From positions 1-64,000 of the forward strand of contig RAYR01000023.1 in NCBI GenBank assembly GCA_003612405.1: a DNA stretch of 64,000 bases. Direction: 5' to 3'. Shown here in pieces: positions 1 through 7,797 of this stretch. Positions within the stretch are counted from its first letter, which is position 1. Each line of letters opens with the position of its first letter. This stretch comes from a bacterium 0.1xD8-71 (GTDB lineage: Bacteria > Bacillota > Clostridia > Lachnospirales > Lachnospiraceae). Made by a program: the position numbers and the translations under genes. Under the pieces are notes generated by a model that saw nothing but the letters and a program-made list of their open reading frames with translations, had not been told where the DNA came from and did no database searches.

Positions 1-1
1 C

Positions 2-310
2 ACGGTCGATCTCAGAAAGGGGATCGATGGCCTGACAATGGTCATCGGGGACAAATATAAGCAGAACCCTTTTGAGAAAGGAACCCTCTTCCTATTCTGT
101 GGGAAACGTTCGGATCGATGTAAGGGACTCTTGTGGATGGGGACAGGCTTCCTGCTCCTCTATAAGCGGTTTGAGGACGGGCGTATGTCGTGGCCGAGAA
201 ATACAGAACAAGCCGCGGAACTGACGGAAGAACAATACCGATACCTCATGCTGGGTTTAAACCCGCTGGATCCCAGGATCAAGGATGTGGATCCGTCAAA
301 AATATGCTGA
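2..310 (+). CDS. tnpB: IS66 family accessory protein TnpB (5' end outside window)
   Basis: The frame is open from the left edge of the window, so the start lies outside; about 102 residues are visible. Residues TVDLRKGIDGL, LFLFCGKRSDR, LLYKRFEDGR and the proline-tryptophan region near MSWPR are the conserved core of IS66 TnpB (Orf2). TnpB is needed for IS66 transposition but its biochemical role is not established. The usual third gene (tnpA/orfA) would lie to the left of the window. The matching transposase gene follows on the same strand but 272 bases away, which is wider than usual for this family, and a terminator-like hairpin lies between them. Family assignment is secure; activity of the element cannot be judged. 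Confidence 0.9.
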   Translation, partial: TVDLRKGIDGLTMVIGDKYKQNPFEKGTLFLFCGKRSDRCKGLLWMGTGFLLLYKRFEDGRMSWPRNTEQAAELTEEQYRYLMLGLNPLDPRIKDVDPSKIC

Positions 311-317
311 CATTTGT

Positions 318-350
318 GCAAAACAGAGAAAAATTTTCTCTGTTTTTTGC
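318..350 (+). terminator. Hairpin terminator between tnpB and tnpC
   Basis: Ten-base arms ACAGAGAAAA and TTTTCTCTGT are separated by one A and followed by six Ts (343-348). The A-rich left flank makes it plausible on both strands. It sits directly behind the tnpB stop, so tnpC would need its own promoter or read-through. The rest of 351-582 contains a shorter hairpin (GGGAT/ATCCC near 433-449) and no recognisable gene. Confidence 0.6.
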
Positions 351-582
351 ATGTACAGGGGCGATCCAATAAGGGAAACGGGCCGGGCATAATACGCTGT
401 GATGTCCCGGGAGGCTGTCCATCGCAAAAAAATGGGATTTTGCAGATCCCGTATTTTCCAACACCCCGGCGGACCGTCTAAAAGGGTCTGGCATGATGGC
501 ACAATGACGGTACCGGTTTCTGCCGGGATTCGCCATTTTCCGGATTTTGTGCTATACTTGGCCTATCGGAAAGGCGGTCAGT

Positions 583-2220
583 ATGTGCAGGAAATTTACT
601 CCGTATGAACTGAATACCATGGATCATGAGGCCAAGAATGATGTCATCTGTCAGATGCAGGACCGTCTTGATAAGCTGGAGCACGATTACGAAAATCTGA
701 TCGAGCAGATACGCCTTGCAGACCAGCAGCGTTTTGGCCGTCACACGGAAAAACTTTCTGAGATCGAGGGACAGCTCTCCTTTTTTAATGAAGCAGAAGA
801 AAACTGTGATGAAAGCCGTCCGGAACCGACCATTGATGAGACGGTGGCTGCCGCAGTGAAACAACCCCGCAGTCCAAAGAAGAAGGGACAGCGTGTGGAG
901 GACCTGAAGGATTTCCCACAGGAAGAAGTGGAACATGATGTCCCACGGGAAGAACTTTCCCGTGCGTTCGGCGAGGGGAACTGGAAGAGCATGCCGGATG
1001 AGATCTTCTGGCAGCTCCGCTTTGAACCAGCCCGGTGGATCGCTGAAAAGCATGTGGTCAAAGTGTATGTCGGCACAGATGGACTGCATCAGGATGAATT
1101 CCTGCGCGGAGACCATCCCGCAACCCTGTTCCGTGGAAGCATAGCAACCCCTTCTCTGGAAGCGGCGGTCATCAATGCAAAGTACGTCAACAGCAACCCG
1201 CTGGACCGTATCGCCCGTGATTTTCAGGCAAATGGGTTGAACCTTTCCAAGCAGACCATGTCCAACTGGACGGTATGGTCGGCAGAACGGTATTTCCAGC
1301 CGGTATATGACCTGATGAAAAAGAGGCAGCTGGAAGCGCATGTGAACCAGTGTGACGAGACACCGCTGGAGGTGATCCACGATGACAGGCCGGCGGGCAG
1401 CAAAAGTTACATGTGGGTACATCTCACCGGCGAACTGAGCCCCGGTCCAAAGATCGTTGTGTACGAGTATCAGAAGACGCGGCACAGCGACCACCCGAAG
1501 GAATACTATAAGGATTTTAAAGGGATCCTGATGACGGATGGCCTGGAGCAGTACCATAAGCTTGCCCGGGAACGGGAAGGCATTACGAATGCAAACTGTT
1601 TTGCACATGCAAGGCGCCACTTTGCCAATGCCATCAAGGCAATGGGCAAAGGGAATGGGGAAGCGGTCAAAGCATCCGTAGCATATAAAGCGCTGGTGCG
1701 CATCGGGGCTGTTTACGATCTGGAGGGGACCCTGAAAAACTTATCTCCCGAAGCCCGCCTGAGTGAGAGGCAGTCTTCCATCAGACCGCTGGTGGAGGAA
1801 TATTTCGCGTGGATAAAAGACATTTTCAGGCAGGGGCTGGTCCTTCCGAAAAGTGAAACGGCAAAGGGTCTTGCATACAGTATCAATCAGGAGGAATATC
1901 TCAAAGTATTCCTGACAGACGGCGAGGTTCCGATCGACGATTCCGCCTCGGAGCGGGCGCTGAGGAATCTTACGATCGGCCGGAAGAACTGGGTGACGAT
2001 CAATACGGTCCGCGGTGCCCAAGCGAGCGCCGTCATTTACAGCCTTACTGAGACTGCCCGTGCGAACAATCTGAATGTCTATTATTACATCAAACATTTG
2101 CTGACAGAATTGCCGCGGCTTATCTATGAGAATGGAAGTATAGAACAATCCATGTTGGAGCCGTTCATGCCGTGGTCGGAAACTCTCCCGGCTGATTGTT
2201 ACAGCAAGCGCCGCAAGTAA
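583..2220 (+). CDS. tnpC: IS66 family transposase TnpC
   Basis: Catalyses DNA cleavage and strand transfer for the IS66 element. The frame opens at TTG 547, but ATG 583 has a purine-rich AAAGGCGG a few bases upstream and gives 545 residues, the normal family size. An N-terminal coiled-coil/leucine-zipper stretch (about residues 1-60) is followed by a basic linker, then the DDE domain: D258 in CDETPL, D319 in LMTDGLEQY and E457 in SASERALRN. The region that normally carries the CxxC zinc finger (about residues 100-165) has no cysteines, as in some other IS66 members. The frame is intact with no internal stops. The orientation matches tnpB upstream. Confidence 0.9.
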   Translation: MCRKFTPYELNTMDHEAKNDVICQMQDRLDKLEHDYENLIEQIRLADQQRFGRHTEKLSEIEGQLSFFNEAEENCDESRPEPTIDETVAAAVKQPRSPKKKGQRVEDLKDFPQEEVEHDVPREELSRAFGEGNWKSMPDEIFWQLRFEPARWIAEKHVVKVYVGTDGLHQDEFLRGDHPATLFRGSIATPSLEAAVINAKYVNSNPLDRIARDFQANGLNLSKQTMSNWTVWSAERYFQPVYDLMKKRQLEAHVNQCDETPLEVIHDDRPAGSKSYMWVHLTGELSPGPKIVVYEYQKTRHSDHPKEYYKDFKGILMTDGLEQYHKLAREREGITNANCFAHARRHFANAIKAMGKGNGEAVKASVAYKALVRIGAVYDLEGTLKNLSPEARLSERQSSIRPLVEEYFAWIKDIFRQGLVLPKSETAKGLAYSINQEEYLKVFLTDGEVPIDDSASERALRNLTIGRKNWVTINTVRGAQASAVIYSLTETARANNLNVYYYIKHLLTELPRLIYENGSIEQSMLEPFMPWSETLPADCYSKRRK

Positions 2221-2229
2221 GCGGCGCTT
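2206..2229 (+). repeat. Perfect 9-bp hairpin across the tnpC stop codon, possible IS66 right end
   Basis: AAGCGCCGC (2206-2214) and GCGGCGCTT (2221-2229) flank a six-base loop that contains the tnpC stop codon. Read from outside, the right side starts TAAGCGCCGC, which resembles the GTAAGCG-type terminal repeats of IS66 elements. The element may therefore end here, but the left terminus is outside the window, so the inverted repeat pair cannot be confirmed. A second TAAGCGTCC occurs at about 2299. Confidence 0.4.
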
Positions 2230-2325
2230 AGTTTATCAAGGGGCGGAGAATTTGACGTTTACCAACAAATTACCATTGCCGCCCGAATAAGGGCTTCTAA
2301 GCGTCCACAGGGGCAGAAAAAGACA

Positions 2326-2361
2326 CCGGGAAATGATAATGTATCAATCATCATTCCCCGG
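2326..2361 (-). terminator. Intrinsic terminator of the MATE/response-regulator remnant transcript
   Basis: Arms 2326-2337 and 2350-2361 form a 12-bp stem with one mismatch. On the minus strand the stem is followed a few bases later by TCTTTTTCT. It lies just past the stop of the response-regulator remnant at 2365, in the right place and orientation to end that transcript. Confidence 0.65.
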
Positions 2362-2364
2362 CGT

Positions 2365-2633
2365 TTATCCGCTGAATTTATAGCCGACACCTAACACGGT
2401 TTTTATGTAGGTCGGGTTTTTGCTGTCCGGCTCTATCTTTTTCCGTAAATTATAAATCACGTTGACAACGCCTGCATGGCAGCTATCGCTGTCCATGTTC
2501 CATACGGCTTCAAAAATTTGTGTCTGTGTGAGGACAATGCCGGGATTGGAAGCAAGGAATACAAGGGTATTATATTCAAGGCGGGTAAGGTTTTCTTCCT
2601 GTTCATTAAGTGTCAGCAATAATATTTTTCCAT
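2365..2633 (-). pseudogene. OmpR-family response regulator remnant: first codons joined to winged-helix domain
   Basis: An 84-codon frame (from TTG 2619) encodes a winged-helix DNA-binding domain of the OmpR/PhoB type: LTRLEYNTLVFLASNPG, QTQIFEAVW, and NVIYNLRKKIEP through VLGVGYKF. No receiver domain precedes it. A strong SD (GGGAGGT, 2640-2646) and ATG (2633) lie just upstream but enter another frame and stop after six codons. If one A is restored in the short A run, the ATG reads MEKILL into the winged-helix frame, and MEKILL is how receiver domains usually begin. I infer that a large in-gene deletion removed the receiver and that one base was also lost. It sits 30 bases behind the MATE gene, presumably its former regulator. 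Confidence 0.7.
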
Positions 2634-2663
2634 GTTACCACCTCCCGGTATGCGGTTGTCTTT

Positions 2664-3995
2664 CTAATTACATTTTATTGTTCTGTGATAAATAAAAAAT
2701 GAAATAATTGCGGTAATAAATTCAGCCACCCAAAAAGCATTCCATACGCCGACTGCGCCAAAAAGTTTGCTAAACAAAAATGCGGACGGAATGATAATGA
2801 TAATATAACGGCATAGAGAAATAATTAATGACGGCATACCCTTTCCTAATCCCTCTAACGCACCTGATGAAGTTACAGAAATAGCTGAAACAAGAAAGCC
2901 TGCGCTAATAACACGGAGTGCAATTTCCCCTGTATGAATTGTTTCCGGCACATGAGTAAACAGGTTTATTAGTTGACCGGGAATGAGCAAACAAATAATA
3001 GTGCCTAAAACCATAATTACGCTACTCATGAAAAGAACAATATTATAAATTTCCTTAACACGCTTTTGTTCACCAGCTCCATAATTATAACCAATTAAAG
3101 GGCGCATTCCTTGAATGATACCATTAGCAGGAAGATATAGGAAAGTCTGCAATTTATAATAAATTCCTAAAACTAAAATATATACCTCTGAATATGAGGA
3201 CAGAATGGAATTTAGCGCTGAAATTAAAACAGATGGCAAAGCCATATTTAAAGTTGCGGGTATACCAACAAAATACAGTTTGAAAGCTGTTTTTTTATCA
3301 AAAATAAGAAATTGTCTGCTAATGTGAATACGAATAGGGCGCACAAAGTAGATAACTAAATAGATAGCAAGCGTTATTGCCTGTCCAATGCCGGTTGCCA
3401 ATGCTGCTCCCTCTATTCCCATTGCAGGGAAAAAACCAATCCCAAAAATAAGCACTGGGTCTAAGATAATATTTGCGATACACCCACACATCATACTTAT
3501 CATGGTTACTTTCATATTACCTACGGCTTGGAATATTTTTTCAAATGTTCCGCCTAGAATAATGATAAAAGTAAAAGAAAACGCTATAACAGAATATCGA
3601 ATACCGAAATCAATAACGGGTTCTGATGATGTAAATACTCTTAAAAAAGTTGGAATAATAGAAATTACACTAACTGTAATAACTATACTATGTATAACAG
3701 CAAATACCATGCCTTGTGTAGCTGCCATATTTGCCCTTGAATACTCTTCTGAACCCAAATAAAAAGCTATTGCTGCGTTAATTCCTATGGCAAAGCCAAT
3801 AGCAACAGCATTGATAAAATTTTGAACAGGAAAGACTAATGACAATGCCGTCATAGCGTCCTCACTAATTTGGGCTACAAAAAAGCTATCGACAATGTTA
3901 TATAAAGAATTTACCAACATTGAGAGTACCATAGGAAGTGACATTGATAAAATTAACGGCAATACAGGTTTTTCTTTCATAAATTTTTCGTCCAT
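2664..3995 (-). CDS. MATE family multidrug efflux transporter
   Basis: A 443-residue integral membrane protein with about 12 hydrophobic segments, the normal length for MATE proteins, which export cationic drugs or metabolites using a Na+ or H+ gradient. Typical features are the N-terminal LSMSLPMVLSMLVNSLYN segment with IVDSFFVAQ, the GINAAIAFYLG element of the first bundle and GAGEQKRVKEI in the second half. ATG 3995 follows a strong GGGAGGAG SD. The coding sequence is AT-rich with many A/T third positions, unlike the genes to the right, and a response-regulator remnant lies directly downstream. The gene is intact. The substrate cannot be deduced. Confidence 0.88.
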   Translation of the reverse strand: MDEKFMKEKPVLPLILSMSLPMVLSMLVNSLYNIVDSFFVAQISEDAMTALSLVFPVQNFINAVAIGFAIGINAAIAFYLGSEEYSRANMAATQGMVFAVIHSIVITVSVISIIPTFLRVFTSSEPVIDFGIRYSVIAFSFTFIIILGGTFEKIFQAVGNMKVTMISMMCGCIANIILDPVLIFGIGFFPAMGIEGAALATGIGQAITLAIYLVIYFVRPIRIHISRQFLIFDKKTAFKLYFVGIPATLNMALPSVLISALNSILSSYSEVYILVLGIYYKLQTFLYLPANGIIQGMRPLIGYNYGAGEQKRVKEIYNIVLFMSSVIMVLGTIICLLIPGQLINLFTHVPETIHTGEIALRVISAGFLVSAISVTSSGALEGLGKGMPSLIISLCRYIIIIIPSAFLFSKLFGAVGVWNAFWVAEFITAIISFFIYHRTIKCN

Positions 3996-4037
3996 TTTAA
4001 CTCCTCCCTTAACTTGCGAACATAAAAAAACGTGTAT

Positions 4038-4379
4038 TTATTTGTTTGTCATAAAGCAAATAGGATTTTTTGTAAAACCAAAAGGCTTATAAATTTTTTT
4101 TGCATTTTCGGTTATCAGCATTCCTAACAATGGTTTTAAATCTTCATTTTCCGTAATTGTTTTAAGAAGCTGCCTGTCTCTATTACGAAATTCTTTTTTA
4201 ACAACTACATCACAAATGCAAAAATGCGTTGCATAATCAGTAATCAATCTGGCAAATCCAACTTGTTGTCCGTTTTTTGTAAATGCACCATAGCAGATTG
4301 AATTATTTAATGATTTGATGATAGCCTCTTTTTTTCGCTCTTTCGCCCATACAGTTTGCCTTAAAAGATTTACTACTTC
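4038..4379 (-). pseudogene. GNAT acetyltransferase fragment lacking its N-terminus
   Basis: One open frame on the minus strand reads from EVVNLLRQTVWA through SICYGAF, GQQVGFARLITDYATH and CDVVVKKEF to LGMLITENAKK and the end. This is the layout of small GNAT N-acetyltransferases. The usual first 20-30 residues are missing: the preceding codon (4380-4382) is TAA, and upstream of it the same frame encodes the end of a MATE transporter. The acetyl-CoA loop, normally R-x-x-G-x-G-x, reads RNRDRQLL, so both glycines and about two residues are lost. The protein would not be functional. It lies between an intact and a decayed MATE gene. Confidence 0.7.
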
Positions 4380-5283
4380 TTATAATTCAGTAACTGGAAA
4401 TGCAATCCAAATACCATTAATAAGTAATGCTTTTTCTAAAATCCACATAATAGGTATCAAAAAAACATCTGTCTAAATATTTGTATCATAATGCTTGACA
4501 ACACGCTTTCAATCGCTTGCATATAAGTCGAAATCATTGTAGAAAGCCCGCAAAACAAATAACCTGCTGCCATAATCCGCATTGCAATAATTCCATAAGA
4601 ACGCATTTTTTCCGAAGCCATAAACAAACTCAAAATCTGTGTCGGAAACAGCATGATAATTCATGTCCCAAACATCATTAGAGAAGTTACTAAAATTGTA
4701 CTGTATCGAAAAACTGATTGAAGTTTTTTAAATTTCCTGCTCCATAATTAAATTGCATAATGGGCAAACAGCCTTGTATTAATCCATTAATAGTCATAAT
4801 AATTAACTGCTGTATTTTAAAATATGCTCCCAAAAAAGCAATGCTCGTATCTGAATATGCGACTAAAAACAGATTTACAATCGTTACGATAAAAGCGTTT
4901 AGGGCATTCATAATAAAAGAAGGCAGCCCTAAAATAATTATTTTTTGTACAATGCTCCATTCAAACCGAAATCCAACTGTTTTTTAGTGCTATTGTCCAA
5001 GAGTAAACGTTTTATTTCTTTCCGCTTGTTCACGTTTTCCAAGATGTCCCGCAATTAGGACATTTATACCAACCCCAATCCAAATAGATACCGCATTCAT
5101 TAATGTTGTGATTGGAAAAGACAGAGAAACAGCCGTTAATGCGTTCTTGCTTAACCGGGCGACAAAAGCACTGTCTAACAAATTGTATGAATATTGAAGA
5201 AACATGGAAAATAGTGGCGGTAATGACATTTCAAAAATCAGCTTTCCAAATGGCATAACTGCCATTTTATTTTCAGCCATCAT
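4380..5283 (-). pseudogene. Decayed MATE transporter gene, fused at its 3' end to the GNAT fragment
   Basis: Pieces of one MATE protein appear in order on the minus strand. The N-terminal 97 codons (5283-4990) hold EMSLPPLFSMFLQYSYN and GVGINVLIAGHLG. A middle piece (4911-4690) holds QFNYGAGNL. A C-terminal piece runs from about 4690 to 4383 and ends NGIWIAFPVTEL. Lesions are an internal deletion of roughly 100 codons near 4985, a frameshift near 4690, an in-frame TGA at 4661-4663 and a frameshift at a seven-base homopolymer (4459-4465). The last helix is absent; the frame runs straight into TAA and the GNAT fragment. ATG 5283 still has a GGTGG ribosome site and an upstream promoter. Confidence 0.8.
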
Positions 5284-5326
5284 ATATCCACCAAAATTTG
5301 ATAAACATTTTCCGAATTATAACAAC

Positions 5327-5364
5327 AAAAAGCCACACAGTTATCAAACTGATAACTGTGTGGC
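5327..5364 (-). terminator. Attenuator-like hairpin in the leader of the decayed MATE gene
   Basis: GCCACACAGTTATCA (5332-5346) and TGATAACTGTGTGGC (5350-5364) are a perfect 15-bp stem with a 3-base loop; on the minus strand TTTTT (5331-5327) follows at once. It lies between a consensus promoter (5416-5444) and the MATE start (5283), the position of a transcription attenuator. It could also serve as the terminator of the cotJ operon, which reads in the same direction and ends 200 bases upstream. Confidence 0.75.
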
Positions 5365-5415
5365 AAAAAGATGACATATCAATCCGGAAAAGTCCACTCA
5401 AAATTTTACAAAAAG

Positions 5416-5444
5416 ATTGTAAGGAAATTTTTTTTGCTTGTCAA
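5416..5444 (-). promoter_or_regulatory. Consensus sigma-A promoter for the decayed MATE gene
   Basis: On the minus strand TTGACA (5444-5439) is followed after exactly 17 bases by TACAAT (5421-5416). Transcription would start near 5409 and run through the 15-bp hairpin to the MATE start at 5283. A possible short leader frame opens at ATG 5377 and runs through the hairpin (MSSFCHTV onward). Confidence 0.7.
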
Positions 5445-5566
5445 TAGTTTTTTAGAAATGTTAAGTTTAATTGTTCCCTTTATGCGATAGGGAAAAACCA
5501 AGCTTGTCCTTTCTTTTTGTGCGAAAGCTGAAGTCCACAGCTTTGAGGAGCGTGTGGGTATGCGTC

Positions 5567-6142
5567 TTAGTGATTATATTGTGCGTGTTCCGATTTACTG
5601 CAATCTTCCCGGTTTGCTTCACCGAAACGCTGGAAATGAACAACTTCTCTTGCGCGCAGGAATTTGATGGGTTCGCAGACATCCGGATCGTGTACCAGAC
5701 GCAGAATGTTGTCATAAGTGGTACGGGCCTTTTGTTCTGCTGCCATATCCTCCATCAGGTCTGTAATAATATCTCCTTTGGACTGGAACTCACAGGCGTT
5801 AAAAGGGACGCCGCCTGCCGCCTGAGGCCAGATACCAACGGTGTGATCCACATAATAGTTGCGGAATCCACTGGCCTCGATTTCTTCCATGGACAGGTTT
5901 TTGGTAAGCTGGTGAACGATGGTGGCAACCATTTCCAGGTGTGCCAGTTCTTCTGTACCGATGTCTGTCAGTATACCAGCCACTTCCCGGTAAGGGGCGG
6001 CATAGCGCTGGGACAGATAACGCATGGAAGCTCCCATTTCGCCGTCAGGACCGCCGTACTGGCTGATGATTACCTGGGCGATATCGGCATTGGCTTCTTT
6101 GATATTGACTGGAAACTGCAATCGCTTCTCATAATTCCACAT
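5567..6142 (-). CDS. cotJC: Spore coat protein CotJC, manganese-catalase-like
   Basis: A 191-residue ferritin-fold protein of the CotJC/manganese catalase family, found in the inner coat of endospores. Visible family signatures are QYGGPDGEMGASMRYLSQRY, DIGTEELAHLEM with the metal-binding Glu/His pattern, a second metal half DMAAEQKARTTYDN, and REVVHFQRFGE. The C-terminal tail after HFQRFGE is only 16 residues and does not look like the usual tail; the AT-rich island begins right behind it, so the end may have been replaced. The start codon overlaps the cotJB stop (TAATG), showing a translationally coupled operon cotJA-cotJB-cotJC. Confidence 0.9.
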   Translation of the reverse strand: MWNYEKRLQFPVNIKEANADIAQVIISQYGGPDGEMGASMRYLSQRYAAPYREVAGILTDIGTEELAHLEMVATIVHQLTKNLSMEEIEASGFRNYYVDHTVGIWPQAAGGVPFNACEFQSKGDIITDLMEDMAAEQKARTTYDNILRLVHDPDVCEPIKFLRAREVVHFQRFGEANREDCSKSEHAQYNH

Positions 6143-6420
6143 TAGTTACATCCTCCTTCCCAGGGCATGGGACTTAAGGCCCACTGCCAGTCATTACACT
6201 CTGATGCATCCGCACAGGAGATTGTAAGCGGCGTGTATTTGGCTGAGTATTCCTGTCTGGCCTGGTTAGCCATGCGGTTGTAATGTTTGAAATATTCCAG
6301 AGCATTTCTGTCGGTGGGATGGGTGTCCAGATACAGAGATAAGTCAACGACAACAAAAGATAAGACGCCAATATCGTGAAGCAGTTTCTCCTGCTCATTG
6401 GCAAATTGCATATTCATCAT
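6142..6420 (-). CDS. cotJB: Spore coat protein CotJB
   Basis: A 92-residue protein with the CotJB pattern: an N-terminal helix ending in LHDIGVLSFVVVDLSLYLDT, followed by HPTDRNALEYFKHYN and a C-terminal PLTISCADASECNDWQWAL with the tail PMPWEGGCN. CotJB acts with CotJA and CotJC in the spore coat; its molecular role is unknown. ATG 6420 overlaps the cotJA stop (ATGA), with a GGAAGGAGA ribosome site inside the end of cotJA. A second in-frame ATG follows immediately. Presence of the complete operon supports sporulation in this organism. Confidence 0.88.
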   Translation of the reverse strand: MMNMQFANEQEKLLHDIGVLSFVVVDLSLYLDTHPTDRNALEYFKHYNRMANQARQEYSAKYTPLTISCADASECNDWQWALSPMPWEGGCN

Positions 6421-6587
6421 TTACAGCATCTCCTTCCTGTGAACGGTTTATCAAGTTCCGGGAAAATGGTGCCGTTAAGGTATCCTTCTTCCAGATTCTC
6501 GCAGATTCCCTTGAAGTGCTGCCAGGGAACGTAGGCCATAGCGACGGGAAAATCGTCGATATTTTCTTTGTACATATAATCTCTCAT
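6417..6587 (-). CDS. cotJA: Spore coat associated protein CotJA
   Basis: A 56-residue protein, first in the cotJ operon. The longer open frame reaches back to 6788, but ATG 6587 has a GGAAAGGA ribosome site 3-10 bases upstream and gives the usual CotJA size. The conserved core PVAMAYVPWQHF and the motif NGTIFPELDKPF are present, followed by a GRRCCK end. It is required for assembly of CotJC into the coat in Bacillus. The divergent region 6588-6762 must contain its promoter. I could not identify a convincing sporulation sigma-factor site by eye. Confidence 0.85.
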   Translation of the reverse strand: MRDYMYKENIDDFPVAMAYVPWQHFKGICENLEEGYLNGTIFPELDKPFTGRRCCK

Positions 6588-6762
6588 AGTATCCTTTCCT
6601 GATTTGCAAGTACTTTTTAGTAGTATAATATGATATAATTGTTGTTGCGTGTTCGCCGGTTTGTGAATAGGACACAGAATATTCACAGATTGATAAGAAT
6701 AGAGACACATTTTTCCAGTACATTTATAAGAGTGCTTTTGTAGTAGAAGGGAGGATCTTGTT

Positions 6763-7797
6763 TTGATACGGATAGAGAATTTAGTCAAACGGTATGGAGA
6801 TCATCTGGCGGTGGATCAGTTGTCCTTTACCGTGGAGCCGGGAAAGATATATGGTTTTGTGGGCCCTAATGGAGCTGGTAAATCCACCACCATGAATGTG
6901 ATAACAGGATATATTGCGGCCAGCAGCGGAACCGTTGTGATTGACGGACATGATATTTTAAAGGAGCCTCTTGCAGCCAAGGCATGTATTGGATATCTGC
7001 CGGAAATACCGCCGTTATATGCAGGTATGACGGTACAGGAATATCTGATGTTTGTGGCGGAGTTAAAGCGTGTCCCGAAGAAAGAAAGAGCAGGGCATGT
7101 GGAAGAGATTAAGCAGAAAACCGGACTGGCCGATGTGGGAGAGCGTCTGATCCGTAATCTTTCCAAGGGGTATCAACAGAGGGTCGGACTGGCGCAGGCA
7201 CTGATCAGTGATCCCAAGGTGCTGATTCTGGATGAGCCGATGGTGGGACTTGATCCGAAACAGATTATAGAAATGCGGGATTTGATCAGGGGTCTTTCCG
7301 GAAAGCATACGGTGATCTTAAGTTCCCATATTCTTTCGGAAATCAGTGCGGTATGTGATCAGATCATGATTCTTTCCAGGGGAAAACTCGTGGCGGACGG
7401 TACGCCCGAGGAATTGGAAGCAATGATGCAGGAAAAGGCAGAAGTGGCTGTGACGGTGCTGGCAGAGAAGGAACAGGCAGAGACGGTGCTTGTACAGATG
7501 AAAGAGATAGAAGCCTTTACCGTGGAGTCAGGGGAAGAGACTGGAAGCATTGTGCTTCATATTACTGCGAAGGATAATGCGGATATCCGGAAGGAATTGT
7601 CTGTTGCTCTGGCATCCGCCGGTCTGCCGATTCTGTCCATGAATCTGTCGAAGAAATCGCTGGAAGATATTTTCCTGGAGCTGACGGGAACAGAAGAATC
7701 TGATGAAGAGGAATTTGACGAGGATGAATCTGATGATGAAAGGTCAGATGACGAAATGGATATAGAGGAGGAAACAGACGATGACAGCAATCTATAA
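6763..7797 (+). CDS. ABC transporter ATP-binding protein, GldA-like, with acidic C-terminal tail
   Basis: A 344-residue ATPase that should power the membrane subunit encoded next. Walker A GPNGAGKST, signature LSKGYQQRVGLA, Walker B VLILDEP and the switch SSHIL are all intact. The start is TTG 6763, chosen because GGGAGG (6749-6754) is properly spaced and no ATG is near. Residues after about 310 are almost only Asp, Glu and Ser, an unusual tail of some 35 residues not needed for ATPase function. The gene overlaps the next by 17 bases. GldA-type ATPases pair with GldF/GldG subunits; in Firmicutes the transported substrate is unknown. Confidence 0.88.
   Translation: MIRIENLVKRYGDHLAVDQLSFTVEPGKIYGFVGPNGAGKSTTMNVITGYIAASSGTVVIDGHDILKEPLAAKACIGYLPEIPPLYAGMTVQEYLMFVAELKRVPKKERAGHVEEIKQKTGLADVGERLIRNLSKGYQQRVGLAQALISDPKVLILDEPMVGLDPKQIIEMRDLIRGLSGKHTVILSSHILSEISAVCDQIMILSRGKLVADGTPEELEAMMQEKAEVAVTVLAEKEQAETVLVQMKEIEAFTVESGEETGSIVLHITAKDNADIRKELSVALASAGLPILSMNLSKKSLEDIFLELTGTEESDEEEFDEDESDDERSDDEMDIEEETDDDSNL

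Noticed and set aside
478..1620. 380-codon minus-strand frame opposite tnpC
   Set aside because: Complete overlap with a secure IS66 transposase; composition is that of a shadow frame.
5471..6145. 224-codon plus-strand frame opposite cotJC
   Set aside because: Mirrors cotJC, with no start site and no recognisable family.
6588..6762. Sporulation sigma-factor promoter before cotJA
   Set aside because: CATATTAT-like sequence is present but no matching -35 partner could be supported.
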